Position numbers and translations under genes: made by a program
The notes under the pieces: model-generated
Database searches by the model: none
Told to the model about the DNA's origin: nothing
The model's input: the letters and a program-made list of their open reading frames with translations, nothing else
NCBI GenBank assembly: GCA_036490955.1
Contig: DASXCX010000080.1
Location: 1 to 64,000 of the forward strand
Source: CAIKMD01 sp036490955
GTDB lineage: Bacteria > Pseudomonadota > Alphaproteobacteria > ATCC43930 > CGMCC-115725
Direction of reading: 5' to 3'
Length of the DNA stretch: 64,000 bases
In this document: positions 8,814 through 17,970 of the stretch, piece by piece
Numbering within the stretch: position 1 is the stretch's first letter
Layout of the letters: every line of letters starts with the position of its first letter

Positions 8814-9770
8814 TCAGCCGAAACGCGGGAAGAGACGCAGCGCGTTGTCGCGATGGATCGCTTGCAGCAGCGCCGGCGCGAGATCGAGCTTCGTCAGCGC
8901 CTCGACGATGCCGGTGGTCGAGCCGAACGGCGCATCGGAGCCGTAGGTGATCTGCGTCGACGGCCAGAGCTTCAGCACCGCCGCCATGCCAGCGGGATTG
9001 AGGGCAACACTCGCCACATCATAATACTGCCGCTGCAATTCGTATTCCGCGCCCTTTGGCACGAAGCGCGCCCGATCCTCTGGCGAGAGGGTGCGCACGC
9101 TGCCGATCACGCGCTGCACGATCGACGGCAGCGTGCCGCCGCCATGCGAGAAGAGGAAGGTGACGTTCGGGCAACGCGCGAAGGTGCCGCGCAGCAAGAG
9201 GCTGGCGATAGCCCGGGCGCTGTCGGTTGGGAATTCGATCGTCGGTCCGGAGACGCCGGGAAAGACATTTCCGCAGCACGACATCGTCGGATGGACGAAG
9301 ACCTTGGCGTTGCGGCGGTTGAGTTCGTCGAACACCGGATCGAAAGCCGGATCGCCCAAGAGCTTGCCGGCGTAAGAGGTGAGCACTCCGATGCCGTCGA
9401 GCTTCAGCACGTCGAGCGCATAGGCCGTCTCGGCGAGGCTGCCGTCGATATCGGGCACCGGGATCGCGCCGAACATGCCGAAGCGTTTGGGATGCTCGCG
9501 CATCATCGCGGCGCCGAATTCGTTGCAGTCGCGCGCGCGGGCACGATTGTCGGCGGCGCTGTCGCCTTCGAACCATACGCCGGGACTGGTGATCGAGGTG
9601 ATCGCGCTCTCGATGCCGGCCTTGTCCATCTGCTCGAGCGCGAGGCCCGGCGTCCAATTCTGATAGGCCGAGGCGGGGAGGATCGTCGCATCGTCGAGCA
9701 GGCGCTTGATATTCTGCGCGACGTAGCGCGATGGATAAATGTGATGATGGGTGTCGATGATGCGCGGCAT
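8814..9770 (-). CDS. amidohydrolase-2 family metal-dependent hydrolase (ACMSD-like)
   Basis: TIM-barrel enzyme of the amidohydrolase-2 family, 318 aa. The family includes aminocarboxymuconate-semialdehyde decarboxylase and other decarboxylases or lactonases of aromatic breakdown. The metal-binding N-terminal motif is seen in DTHHHIYPSRY (6-16). VFVHPT (mid-protein), LFSHGGG and YGSDAPFG near the C-terminus supply the remaining metal ligands. Divergent from the flavin monooxygenase at 9875 across about 100 bp, so the two could share a regulatory region and a pathway. Precise substrate unknown. Confidence 0.8.
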   Translation of the reverse strand: MPRIIDTHHHIYPSRYVAQNIKRLLDDATILPASAYQNWTPGLALEQMDKAGIESAITSITSPGVWFEGDSAADNRARARDCNEFGAAMMREHPKRFGMFGAIPVPDIDGSLAETAYALDVLKLDGIGVLTSYAGKLLGDPAFDPVFDELNRRNAKVFVHPTMSCCGNVFPGVSGPTIEFPTDSARAIASLLLRGTFARCPNVTFLFSHGGGTLPSIVQRVIGSVRTLSPEDRARFVPKGAEYELQRQYYDVASVALNPAGMAAVLKLWPSTQITYGSDAPFGSTTGIVEALTKLDLAPALLQAIHRDNALRLFPRFG

Positions 9771-9874
9771 GGATCCTCCCGTCTTCCTTGCGGCGTTATA
9801 GCAGATTCATCGCACCGAGCATTGCCCGCTGCCGGCCGCGTCCGATATGGTGCCGCGGGAGAGGGGTATCGCGC

Positions 9875-10990
9875 ATGAAATTCTCGGTTTTCAACGGCAT
9901 GCCTTATGGGCGAACGCGCATGCCGGGCAATAAATGGCCGGTGCCCAACCAATATTTCGAACCCGATCAGGCGCGGCGCGCGGTCGCGTCGTGTCTCGAA
10001 GAAGTCGCGATGGAAGACGAGCTCGGCTTCGATTGGATTGCGTGCGCCGAGCATCATTATTCGCCCTTCAACCTCGCCCCCAACGTCACCGTGCTGGCGA
10101 GCGCGCTGACCCAGCATGTGAAGCGCGCCAAGATCGCGATCCTCGGCGCGTTGATCCCGCTCACCGGTAATCCGGTTCGCATCGCCGAAGAATACGCGAT
10201 GATCGATAATCTTTCCGGCGGCCGGCTGGTCGCGGGGCTGCTGCGCGGCGCGCCGTACGAGTATCTCGTCTACAACGTGAACCCGGCGGAATCGCGCACG
10301 CGTTTCGAAGAAGCGTGGGATTTGATTATCAAAGCCTGGACCGACCGCATGCCGTTCGGCTGGGAAGGCAAGTATTACCACTATCGCAACGTCTCGATCT
10401 GGCCGCGCCCGCTGCAAGAGCCGACGCCGCCGATCTATGTCTCTGGATCGAGCCGAGAATCCGGCGAGTTCGCCGCGCGCAAGAAAGTCGGGCTTGGCCT
10501 CGCTTTCACCAACATGCCGCTCGCCGCCGATGCCGCGAAGCATTATCGCGCGAAATGCGCCGAGTATGGCTGGGCGCCGGAAGCGGAGCAGATCATCTAC
10601 CAACTCCCCATCCATGTCGGCGAGACCGACGAGCAGGCTTTCGATGTGGTGCGGCCGATGTTCGGCCACACCATGCCGGCCGGCGGCCTCAGCGACATGA
10701 ACCGGTTGGTCGCGACCTCCGGCTTCTATGGCAAGGGCGATACCAATCTGCTCGCGCGGTTCAAGGATCTCACGGCCGACGAGCCGAAGAGCCTCGAAGA
10801 GGCGCTCGAGCGCGGCACGATGATCGTCGGTGGACCGAAAACCGTGCTGGAGCAGATCAAGCGGCTCAACCGGGAGATCGGCTGCGGCATGCTCAATCTC
10901 ATCTTCGACCGGAGCGGCGCGCCGGATAAGAAACGGCGCTCGATCGAGCTCTTCGCCAAAGAAGTAATGCCCGCGGCGCGGGAGATTTGA
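9875..10990 (+). CDS. LLM-class flavin-dependent monooxygenase
   Basis: Luciferase-like (bacterial luciferase superfamily) F420- or FMN-dependent monooxygenase, 371 aa. Signature elements are EDELGFDWIACAEHH (about 45-60), LTGNPVRIAEEYAMIDNLSGGRL (about 96-118, the classic active-site block) and ERGTMIVGGPKTVLEQI near the C-terminus. ATG 9875 follows a GAGAGGGG ribosome site; in-frame codons from 9788 were rejected because they are not conserved-looking and lack one. The next gene, an alpha/beta hydrolase, begins 4 bases after its stop. That pairing is frequent where a monooxygenase product is hydrolysed. Substrate unknown. Confidence 0.85.
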   Translation: MKFSVFNGMPYGRTRMPGNKWPVPNQYFEPDQARRAVASCLEEVAMEDELGFDWIACAEHHYSPFNLAPNVTVLASALTQHVKRAKIAILGALIPLTGNPVRIAEEYAMIDNLSGGRLVAGLLRGAPYEYLVYNVNPAESRTRFEEAWDLIIKAWTDRMPFGWEGKYYHYRNVSIWPRPLQEPTPPIYVSGSSRESGEFAARKKVGLGLAFTNMPLAADAAKHYRAKCAEYGWAPEAEQIIYQLPIHVGETDEQAFDVVRPMFGHTMPAGGLSDMNRLVATSGFYGKGDTNLLARFKDLTADEPKSLEEALERGTMIVGGPKTVLEQIKRLNREIGCGMLNLIFDRSGAPDKKRRSIELFAKEVMPAAREI

Positions 10991-10993
10991 GCG

Positions 10994-11782
10994 ATGAGCA
11001 TCACAGATAAATTCCTCGACGCCGGCGGCATCAAATTTCAGTACCGTGAGGTCGGCGAGAAGGGCAAGGTCATCGTCTTCTTGCACGGCGCGGGCGGCCA
11101 ATCGCCGAAAGCCTCACGCTTCCCGGCGCTGCTCGGCGAGCGTCATCGCGTGCTGATCCCGTCACGGCCCGGCTTCGACCAGACGCCGATCGGCGACTGC
11201 AAGACGCAGCAAGATATCGCCGAAGCTGTCGCGAAATTTATTGCCGCCGCCGCGCCGGGACAAAAGGTGCATCTCGTCGCGCAATCGGCCGGCGGTGCGA
11301 TCGGCTGCTGGTTGACGGTATTGCATCCGGAATTGGTCGAAAGCCTCGTGCTGTCGGCCCCGGCGGCGTTCGCGGTTCGGCATGGCCCATCGAGCGGCGG
11401 CCAGCCCAGCCTCGCCGAGATGGCGAAGCGGCTCTATGGCGAGGAGCCCGCTTGGGATTCCGCGCCGACCGACGAAGAGAAGCAGCAGACCGGCAAGAAC
11501 GCGCAAGCGAATATGGCGCGCTTCGCCTCGGCGGATGCGAACTCGGATCTCAAAGCGCGGCTGGGTGAGATCAATGTGCCGGTCCTGCTCCTTGTCGCCG
11601 GTGCCGACCAGATGATTCCCGAAGCGGCGATGACGCCTTATCAGGAGCTCATCCCACATTGCACACGCATCATCCTCTATGGCGCGGCGCATGAGCTGCC
11701 GATCTCAGCGGCGACGATCTGGGTGAAGCTGGTCGCCGATTTCGTCGATCGGGGCGAATACTTCGTCGTGAATATGGGATAG
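10994..11782 (+). CDS. alpha/beta hydrolase
   Basis: Alpha/beta-fold hydrolase of 262 aa, probably cytoplasmic. The oxyanion motif is LHGAGG (about 29-34), the nucleophile elbow is AQSAGGAIG (Ser near 97, Gln in place of the usual Gly-X), an acid candidate is in VAGADQMIP and the catalytic His in GAAHELPI. It is cotranscribed with the flavin monooxygenase (4-bp gap). It could be an esterase, lactonase or C-C hydrolase; the sequence does not decide. The motif order and length are typical for the superfamily. Confidence 0.82.
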   Translation: MSITDKFLDAGGIKFQYREVGEKGKVIVFLHGAGGQSPKASRFPALLGERHRVLIPSRPGFDQTPIGDCKTQQDIAEAVAKFIAAAAPGQKVHLVAQSAGGAIGCWLTVLHPELVESLVLSAPAAFAVRHGPSSGGQPSLAEMAKRLYGEEPAWDSAPTDEEKQQTGKNAQANMARFASADANSDLKARLGEINVPVLLLVAGADQMIPEAAMTPYQELIPHCTRIILYGAAHELPISAATIWVKLVADFVDRGEYFVVNMG

Positions 11783-11826
11783 GGGTTGGCAGCCAGGGCG
11801 AGTTGAACCCTCATCGGGGTCTTGCG

Positions 11827-12738
11827 TCAGTTCGTCGACGATAGAAACGCGACCACGTCCTCGATCACGGGCGTCGCTTTTGACTGGAGCGGCGCGGCGA
11901 GATCGGCGATGAGGCGGACGTGACCGACGCCTGGATAGGTCTTAACCGTTACGGGACTCTTATGCGCGCGAAGCGCTTCCGCCAGCCGCATGGTATTGCG
12001 GGGTTGGACGGTCGTGTCGTCGAGTCCGGTCGCGAGCAACATCGGCGCTTCGCCGCCCGCGACGAAGGTGATCGGTTGAGTCTGGCGCGGATCTGGCGCA
12101 GAACCGAGGACGGGGCCTGAATCGTCATCGAGCGGTAAGAAGTCATAAGGTCCCGCGAGCCCGACAAAGCCGCGCAGGTCGCGCCGCGGATCGATGCCGA
12201 CCTGCCCGAGCCAGCGGCCATCGAGCGCAAGCATCGCCGCATCGTACGCGCCGGCAGAATGACCCATGAGGTAGAAGCGCTTCGGGTCGAGCCCGAACGC
12301 ATTTGCATGTCCGGCGACCCATGAGAATGCCGCCGCATTGTCTTCGAGGAAGGTCGGGAACCGAACTTCCGGAAAGAGCCGGTAATCCGGGATCGCAACA
12401 GCAAAGCCGCGCGCGGCGAAGGCTTGTCCGACGAAGCGATACGTGCCTTTGTCGCCATCACGCCAATCGCCGCCATAGATGAACACGATCGTCGGCAGCG
12501 GCGTCACGCCTGCATCGGGCAGATAGAGATCGAGCAAGCCTCGCTTCCCCTCGCGGAAGCGCTGATCCGCCACGAGACGATATCCGGTATCCGGCACGAA
12601 AGCGTTGAGGATTTGCGAAGGGGAACAGCCGCTGACGATCGCCGCCGCCGCCGTTGTGGTGACCGCACGCGCCCGAACTAACCACCCGCGGCGGTCTATA
12701 CCTAAGGGCGGGGGTTTCACGCTCTCATCGTATGGCAT
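11827..12738 (-). CDS. alpha/beta hydrolase, lipobox-bearing esterase (BD-FAE/Hsl-like)
   Basis: Esterase or lipase-like alpha/beta hydrolase of 303 aa. The N-terminus has an Arg-rich start and hydrophobic stretch ending AAIVSGCSPS, which reads as a lipoprotein signal peptide with Cys as the lipidated residue. The protein is probably envelope-anchored. Catalytic features are FIYGGDW (oxyanion hole), MGHSAGAYDAA (nucleophile Ser), a late Asp in LATGLDDTTV and His in PGVGHVRL. ATG 12738 was preferred to 12792 because it gives the shorter, signal-like N-terminus. Monocistronic and convergent with the hydrolase gene at 10994. Substrate unknown. Confidence 0.8.
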   Translation of the reverse strand: MPYDESVKPPPLGIDRRGWLVRARAVTTTAAAAIVSGCSPSQILNAFVPDTGYRLVADQRFREGKRGLLDLYLPDAGVTPLPTIVFIYGGDWRDGDKGTYRFVGQAFAARGFAVAIPDYRLFPEVRFPTFLEDNAAAFSWVAGHANAFGLDPKRFYLMGHSAGAYDAAMLALDGRWLGQVGIDPRRDLRGFVGLAGPYDFLPLDDDSGPVLGSAPDPRQTQPITFVAGGEAPMLLATGLDDTTVQPRNTMRLAEALRAHKSPVTVKTYPGVGHVRLIADLAAPLQSKATPVIEDVVAFLSSTN

Positions 12739-13020
12739 GGTCGTTGCTCGCGCGGCGATCGTTCCGTTACGGAGGCGCCGGATCGGAAGCAACGCCGGCT
12801 TCAGGATATGCTCTCGCTTGGAATACGCTCAAACGGGGGAAATAGATGCACGGCAGGTCGATTACGTTGGCGTAGGATGGGATTCTGGCGCGCACTTCCA
12901 TCGCAGACGAGTGCCGGCTCGGCTGCGAATGGCAAAAGTCATTGAAGGCGTCGTGGCCGATCATTCCGTTCATATCCGCGGCGACCATGACGGCTGCCGG
13001 GAAGATCAAGGCTAAAGACT

Positions 13021-13431
13021 ATGCGAGACTCTCGGACCAGCAACGGCAAACGCGCGCTGCAAGTCGTCGTAGCCTTCTGCAGCGTGGTGCCCCTTGCCGC
13101 GGGCGCCGCCGGCATGATCCTCGGCCCCGCCTTGATTACGAATGGCGCTGGAGACAACCGCGACCTCGATGGTCATTTCCGGTATCTCTCCGGTCTGTTG
13201 TTCGGGATCGGACTTGCCTACGCGTTCTCGGTGCCTCGGATCGAGCGGCATCGGCAGCGATTTCTGATGTTGGGCGGTATCGTCGTTCTCGGCGGGTTTG
13301 GCCGGTTGCTTTCGCTTCTCCTGCGCGGGACGCCATCACCGGTCATGCTTGGCGCGCTGGTGATGGAACTTCTCGTGACCCCGAGCCTGACCCTTTGGCA
13401 ATTGCGGATTTCCCGCGAGCAAGTAACCTGA
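13021..13431 (+). CDS. DUF4345 family membrane protein
   Basis: Small integral membrane protein, 136 aa, matching the DUF4345 pattern: four hydrophobic helices (about 12-35, 52-70, 82-100, 106-124) and the loop DGHFRYLSGLLFGIG after the first helix. Function of the family is not known. It stands alone, upstream of tRNA-Pro, with no obvious partner. Confidence 0.7.
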   Translation: MRDSRTSNGKRALQVVVAFCSVVPLAAGAAGMILGPALITNGAGDNRDLDGHFRYLSGLLFGIGLAYAFSVPRIERHRQRFLMLGGIVVLGGFGRLLSLLLRGTPSPVMLGALVMELLVTPSLTLWQLRISREQVT

Positions 13432-13588
13432 GGTCGGGCTCGGCGCGAACGGTGGCAGCGAGGCGCGTCGGCATCGCGGATGGCCGCCATTGCGTGCCGG
13501 TTCTGCCCGAAGTGCCAAAGCCGGCCGGATCGCGGCTTGCCTAGACGGGTTAGAAACCCTTATAAACCCAAGGTATTTCGGCCAGATT

Positions 13589-13665
13589 CGGGGCGTAGCT
13601 CAGCCTGGTAGAGCGCCAGCTTTGGGAGCTGGATGCCGGAGGTTCGAATCCTCTCGCCCCGACCA
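13589..13665 (+). tRNA. tRNA-Pro (TGG)
   Basis: Complete cloverleaf. The 7-bp acceptor is CGGGGCG / CGCCCCG, the D arm GTAGCTCAGCCTGGTAGAGC, the anticodon stem CCAGC / GCTGG with loop TTTGGGA giving anticodon TGG, and the T arm is GGTTCGAATCC. Discriminator A and an encoded CCA follow. It reads proline codons. It sits 18 bp before an NDUFS4-like gene. Confidence 0.97.
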
Positions 13666-13683
13666 AATAAGGAACTTCAAGCG

Positions 13684-13980
13684 ATGGCGACCGCACGCAT
13701 CCTTCGACCGGCCAAGACCGCGATGCAGTCGGGCAGAGCCGGCACGCGGCTCTGGGTGCTGGAATACGAGCCGGCGACGCCGCGCGATCCGGATCCGCTG
13801 ATGGGCTGGGCGAGCGCGCGCGACACACTCAACCAAGTGCGGCTCAAATTCGAAACGCTCGACGAGGCGAAGCAATTCGCCGAGAAGAAAGGCCTCGACT
13901 ACACCGTGGTCGAGCCGCAGGAGCGGTCTTTCAAGCCGAAGAGCTACGCCGACAATTTCCGTTACGACCGACCGAATTAA
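13684..13980 (+). CDS. NADH-ubiquinone oxidoreductase accessory subunit (NDUFS4-like)
   Basis: Homologue of the 18-kDa NDUFS4 accessory subunit of respiratory complex I, 98 aa. Alphaproteobacteria share it with mitochondria. Recognised from ARILRPAKTAMQSGRAGT at the N-terminus, GWASARDTLNQVRLKF in the middle and KPKSYADNFRYDRP at the C-terminus. ATG 13684 lies just after AGGAACTTCAAGCG. It would stabilise the NADH-dehydrogenase module on the cytoplasmic side of the membrane. Confidence 0.88.
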   Translation: MATARILRPAKTAMQSGRAGTRLWVLEYEPATPRDPDPLMGWASARDTLNQVRLKFETLDEAKQFAEKKGLDYTVVEPQERSFKPKSYADNFRYDRPN

Positions 13981-14001
13981 GCAGCCGCCGGCGGCGCTCG
14001 G

Positions 14002-14445
14002 TCACTTTTTTGATGACACGTTGAGGTCGGCGGCGGCGCGGATGAGCGTCTTCAGCGCTTTGTCGTCGATCTTGTCGTCTTCGCGAATGTCGATCGCGCG
14101 CCGGACATTGCCCTCGAGGCTCGAATTAAAGAGGCTGGCCGGGTCCTTGAGCGTGGCGCCCTTGGCGAAGGTCAGCTTTACGACGGCCTTATAGGTTTCG
14201 CCGGTACAGATCATGCCGTCGCGATACCAGACCGGCACGCCGCGCCACTTCCACTCTTCGATCACGCCGGGAACCGCCGCTTTGATGAGCGCGCGGACAT
14301 GGGCGAGCGTCTCGCCCCGCCAGTCGCCCAGTTCCTTGATCCGGGTGTCGATCAGCCGGGACGGTGATGCGCTTTTTGCCGGCGCGCTCTTCTTGCTCCG
14401 GCTTTTTTGGGCGCCGCTTTTTTTCGCAGGGACCTTTTTCATCAT
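14002..14445 (-). CDS. DUF1801 (YdhG-like) protein with Lys-rich N-terminus
   Basis: Protein of 147 aa. The first 40 residues are Lys/Ser/Ala-rich and likely disordered. Residues about 45-145 match DUF1801, a small alpha/beta fold of unknown function, with the typical EEWKWRGVPVWYRDGMICTG and VKLTFAKGATLKDP segments. Two adjacent ATG codons (14445, 14442) give near-identical products; further in-frame codons up to 14526 read as non-family sequence. Convergent with the NDUFS4-like gene. Function unknown. Confidence 0.75.
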   Translation of the reverse strand: MMKKVPAKKSGAQKSRSKKSAPAKSASPSRLIDTRIKELGDWRGETLAHVRALIKAAVPGVIEEWKWRGVPVWYRDGMICTGETYKAVVKLTFAKGATLKDPASLFNSSLEGNVRRAIDIREDDKIDDKALKTLIRAAADLNVSSKK

Positions 14446-14576
14446 GCTCGTGGTTCGCTTTTGACGATGCGAAGCCAAGCGCGCGGCGTGCGGCGCTGTC
14501 AAGGCGCCGGTACGCGAAGCACGCATGGCGCGCGCCAGTTTCTTTTGCCGCCGCTTTCTGCTGATATCGTGCTCGT

Positions 14577-14652
14577 GGGCCCTTAGCTCAGCGGATAGAG
14601 CAGCCGCCTTCTAAGCGGCAGGTCGCTGGTTCGATCCCAGCAGGGCCCGCCA
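14577..14652 (+). tRNA. tRNA-Arg (TCT)
   Basis: Cloverleaf with acceptor GGGCCCT / AGGGCCC, D arm TAGCTCAGCGGATAGAGCA, anticodon stem GCCGC / GCGGC with loop CTTCTAA giving anticodon TCT, and T arm CTGGTTCGATCCCAG. Discriminator G and encoded CCA follow. It reads AGA and AGG arginine codons. Confidence 0.97.
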
Positions 14653-14760
14653 GCGCTGGAATGTACATCACAAACTCGCGGGCAGTCGGACCCATCCGTA
14701 ACTGGGTGGGTCGGCGGCAGCGTCCGCCGTTGCCGGGAGCCCAGGGCCAGGTGCGCTGCC

Positions 14761-15315
14761 CTATCGCGCAGCCATTGCTGTTCGGAGGCGAAGGCTGTCC
14801 CCCCGCGTCGAGAGGAAAATCAGCATCTCGGTTGCGGCGGATACGAGCACGCGTAAAGCGTGAGCCAAGAGATTATTTGCGGTTTGGTACGCTTCGGCGT
14901 GAGCGAGGTGCGCGTCCTCTTCAACCAGGATGGTCCGCACGAGTAGCCCTAGTGGCGGGTCGGCGCGGTCAAGGTAAGCGATCTGCTCAACCAAGTGACG
15001 GCGCACGGTGCGCTCGACCGCCGCCGTACACACATAAACGCCTGTCTGCCCGCATGCGGCTGTGAGCGCACCAAGGAAAGTGCCTCCGAATGACCACACG
15101 AACATCATTCGACATGGTTTCGCAGCACGAGCCGGCATGGCTTCTCTGAAAAGACTGCGATGCCGCTGCTCGTGAGAGAGTGTTTCTTCGAGCCACGGGA
15201 CAAGGTCAGGGTGGAACCGTCGGGCATTCGAAAGTTGCGCGGAGTAGATCGCCACCGCGCCATGCTCGCCAGCATGGTCGACCCGTAAAATGCGACGGAC
15301 TAGTGTTGAGCCCAT
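14761..15315 (-). CDS. coq7: demethoxyubiquinone hydroxylase, Coq7 family
   Basis: Diiron carboxylate hydroxylase of ubiquinone biosynthesis, 184 aa, acting at the inner membrane to hydroxylate demethoxyubiquinone. Iron ligands are visible in RVDHAGEHGAVAIY (Glu 17), LSHEQRHRSLF (ExxH), a mid-protein Glu in AAVERTVRRH and the late EEDAHLAHAE motif, in the order expected for Coq7. The length is normal for bacterial Coq7. Monocistronic on the minus strand. Confidence 0.88.
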   Translation of the reverse strand: MGSTLVRRILRVDHAGEHGAVAIYSAQLSNARRFHPDLVPWLEETLSHEQRHRSLFREAMPARAAKPCRMMFVWSFGGTFLGALTAACGQTGVYVCTAAVERTVRRHLVEQIAYLDRADPPLGLLVRTILVEEDAHLAHAEAYQTANNLLAHALRVLVSAATEMLIFLSTRGDSLRLRTAMAAR

Positions 15316-15585
15316 GTGCGCAAGACTACCACAACTTGCAGGCCTCGGGATGTAGAAGGCGTCGATGCCGCGCCGGACGATTTCGGGGCGACCGGTCAGC
15401 CAGCGGCGGGATAGGAACAGTTAAAACCCAGTGCCCAGTTTTGTCCGTGTTGGCCCGCCAGTCCGTTTCATTTCTCTGCCCTGCGGGCCCCGTCGGTATC
15501 GCGAATTCGCGATGAATGCGGCGCGCGCCGTGCCGTCGCTCGAAGCGGTGAAAACCGGACGGCGCGCCCTTCAGCTTTTAGCGGC

Positions 15586-16023
15586 TCATCGGCGCGCAAG
15601 CTGCGTGAGCAGCCCGCGCAGCAGCGGTGCCACTCGCTGCAATTCGCGCTGATGGGCCGCCGATAGCCGCGCAAGCAAGCGCTCCGCCTTCGGCGTCGCC
15701 CGGATCAGCACCTGACGGCGGTCCGCGCTGCTTCTTTGCCGCCGGATGAGATTTTTTTCCGCGAGCCGGTCGAGCAAGCCGACGGCGCTGTGATGGCGGA
15801 TACCGAGTCGTTCGGCGAGCAGGCCGGCGGTGACCGGAATGCCGGCGCCCGCGCCTTTGATCGCCAGCAGCGCCTGGTGCTGTTGCGCGCTAAGCCCCGC
15901 GGCGAGGGCGGCGTTCTCGCTGAAGATCAGGAAATGGCGGAGCACATAGCGGAATTCGGCGAGCCGCCCGTAATCCGCCGCTGTCAGCGCGCGCCGTCCC
16001 GGTTTTCCCGCCCTCGTGCTCAT
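15586..16023 (-). CDS. MarR-family transcriptional regulator
   Basis: Winged-helix repressor-like protein of 145 aa, usual MarR length. The DNA-binding helix region is VTAGLLAERLGIRHHSAVGLLDRLAEKNLI, followed by the wing RQRSSADRRQVLIRATPKAERLL. Divergent from the ClC channel gene; the roughly 110-bp gap includes the short near-palindrome ATATCG-TAGTC-CGATAT (about 16067-16083) that could be its operator. Ligand unknown, and control of the channel gene is inferred only from the divergent layout. Confidence 0.85.
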   Translation of the reverse strand: MSTRAGKPGRRALTAADYGRLAEFRYVLRHFLIFSENAALAAGLSAQQHQALLAIKGAGAGIPVTAGLLAERLGIRHHSAVGLLDRLAEKNLIRRQRSSADRRQVLIRATPKAERLLARLSAAHQRELQRVAPLLRGLLTQLARR

Positions 16024-16133
16024 GCTGCGATACTTTGTCTGTCATGCGATGGACGGGCTTTCAAACATATCGTAGTCCGATATAACGGATAGCATTCCCG
16101 ATTCAAGCCGTCATCTCGAGGGTGTCGCTGCGC

Positions 16134-17963
16134 ATGGCCATGTTCGTTTCTGCAAAAAAGCCTGAGATTGCCGAGGATCGACTGCGCGATTTCAGCACGG
16201 ACAGCCGCTTGCTCGTGCTGGTCGCGATGGCCTTCGTCATTGGCACGATCGGCGCGGGTGCGGCGTGGGCGCTGCTGCATCTGATCTACCTTGTCACAAA
16301 CGTTTCCTATTACGGCCGATTCGACGCCGGCTCGGCCTCGATCAAGGGCTCGGCCACCATCGCCGGCCATGCGCTCGGCTGGTTCTCCGCCGCTATCCCG
16401 GTGGCCGGGTGCCTGATCATCGGCCTCATGGCGCGCTTCGGCTCGGAGAAGATTCGCGGCCACGGCATTCCGGAAGCGATGGAAGCGATCCTCATCGGCC
16501 GCAGCCGCATCGAGCCGAAGGTCGCGATCCTGAAGCCGCTCTCTTCGGCTATCTCGATCGGCACGGGCGGACCGTTCGGCGCCGAAGGCCCGATCATCAT
16601 GACGGGCGGCGCTTGCGGCTCGCTGTTCGGGCAGTTCTTCCATCTTTCCAACGCCGAGCGAAAGACCTTGCTCGTCGCGGGCGCCGCCGCCGGCATGACC
16701 GCGACCTTCGGCACGCCGGTCGCGGCGATGCTGCTGGCGGTCGAGCTCCTGCTCTTCGAGTGGAAGCCGCGCAGCTTCGTGCCGGTGGCGGTGGCGAGCG
16801 TCGTTGCCGCGGTGTGGCGTCCGGTTTTGATGGGGCCGAGCCCGCTCTTTCCAATGGCGGCGGGGGCGGCTTTACCGCCGCTCGGCTTGTTGCTCGCGGC
16901 CGGGCTCGGGATCGTCGCCGGGCTCGCCTCGGGCGTGCTCACGCAGATGGTCTATGCGAGCGAGGATCTCTTCCAGCGCCTGCCGATCCACTGGATGTGG
17001 TGGCCCGTGTTCGGCGGCATCGTGATCGGCGCCGGCGGATTGATCGAGCCGCACGCGCTCGGCGTCGGCTACGACAATATCGCGGCACTGCTCAACGGCG
17101 ACATGAGCACCGCGGCGGTTGTGCGCTTGGCGATCGTGAAAGCGATCATCTGGTCCGTCGCGCTCGGTTCCGGCACCTCGGGCGGCGTGCTCGCGCCCTT
17201 GCTCATCATGGGTGGGACGCTGGGCGCGCTGATCGGTCTCATCATGCCGACCGGCAGCGACGGCATTTGGGCGCTGATCGGCATGGCGGCGATGATGGGT
17301 GGAACGATGCGCTCGCCGCTGACCGCGATCGTCTTTGCGATCGAGCTCACCCACAACTACACGGCCTTGCTGCCGCTCGCGGTTGCCTGCACCGCGGCCC
17401 ATGCGACGACGGTGCTGTTGCTGCGACGCTCGATTCTCACCGAGAAGGTTGCGCGTAAAGGCCATCACGTAATGCGCGAATACATCGTCGACCCGTTCGA
17501 GACGACGCGCGTCGCCGAGATCATGGCCAAGCCGGTCGATACGCTTGCGGCCGAGATGATGATCAACGATGTCGTTGCCTTCTTCACCGCGCCCGACGCG
17601 CCGCCGCGACACAAGAGCTATCCCGTGCTCGACGAAACGGGCGCGCTGAGGGGCATGGTGGCGCGGGCCGATGTGCTGCGCTGGACGATGAGCGGCTGGG
17701 CCGCCGGTACACGGCTGCGCGATGTGCTCGGCGAGCACGAACTGGTCACGGGCTATGAGGATGAGCTGGTCGGCCCGCTCGCCGATCGCATGACTGCGGG
17801 CGATGTCGGCCGTGTGCCGATCCTCCGCCGCGGCGACGAGAAAGTTGTTGGCCTTGTCGCGCGGCGCGATCTGCTACGCGTGCGGGCGGAGGTCGTGCGC
17901 CATGAGCACGAGCGCGAGGTGCTGCTGCGGCTGCGCTTGCAGCCGCGACGCAGCACTCCTTAG
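16134..17963 (+). CDS. ClC-type chloride channel / H+ antiporter with CBS pair
   Basis: Voltage-gated chloride channel family protein, about 609 aa. Residues about 20-430 form the multi-helix ClC domain. The selectivity segment GPFGAEGPIIMTGGA carries the gating Glu, and GSGTSGGVLAPLLIMGG is the central conserved segment. A regulatory CBS-domain pair occupies about 465-600 (AEIMAKPVDTLAAE, then LADRMTAGDVGRVPIL). ATG 16134 is used; GTG 16122 would add four residues but lies too close to the GAGGG ribosome site. Divergent from a MarR regulator. It may serve anion exchange or acid resistance. Confidence 0.88.
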   Translation: MAMFVSAKKPEIAEDRLRDFSTDSRLLVLVAMAFVIGTIGAGAAWALLHLIYLVTNVSYYGRFDAGSASIKGSATIAGHALGWFSAAIPVAGCLIIGLMARFGSEKIRGHGIPEAMEAILIGRSRIEPKVAILKPLSSAISIGTGGPFGAEGPIIMTGGACGSLFGQFFHLSNAERKTLLVAGAAAGMTATFGTPVAAMLLAVELLLFEWKPRSFVPVAVASVVAAVWRPVLMGPSPLFPMAAGAALPPLGLLLAAGLGIVAGLASGVLTQMVYASEDLFQRLPIHWMWWPVFGGIVIGAGGLIEPHALGVGYDNIAALLNGDMSTAAVVRLAIVKAIIWSVALGSGTSGGVLAPLLIMGGTLGALIGLIMPTGSDGIWALIGMAAMMGGTMRSPLTAIVFAIELTHNYTALLPLAVACTAAHATTVLLLRRSILTEKVARKGHHVMREYIVDPFETTRVAEIMAKPVDTLAAEMMINDVVAFFTAPDAPPRHKSYPVLDETGALRGMVARADVLRWTMSGWAAGTRLRDVLGEHELVTGYEDELVGPLADRMTAGDVGRVPILRRGDEKVVGLVARRDLLRVRAEVVRHEHEREVLLRLRLQPRRSTP

Positions 17964-17970
17964 CGCCCGC

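Noticed and set aside
14653..14760. tRNA-adjacent short plus-strand frame near tRNA-Arg as a possible integration scar
   Set aside because: No duplicated tRNA 3' end or integrase nearby; the frame is Arg-rich shadow sequence.
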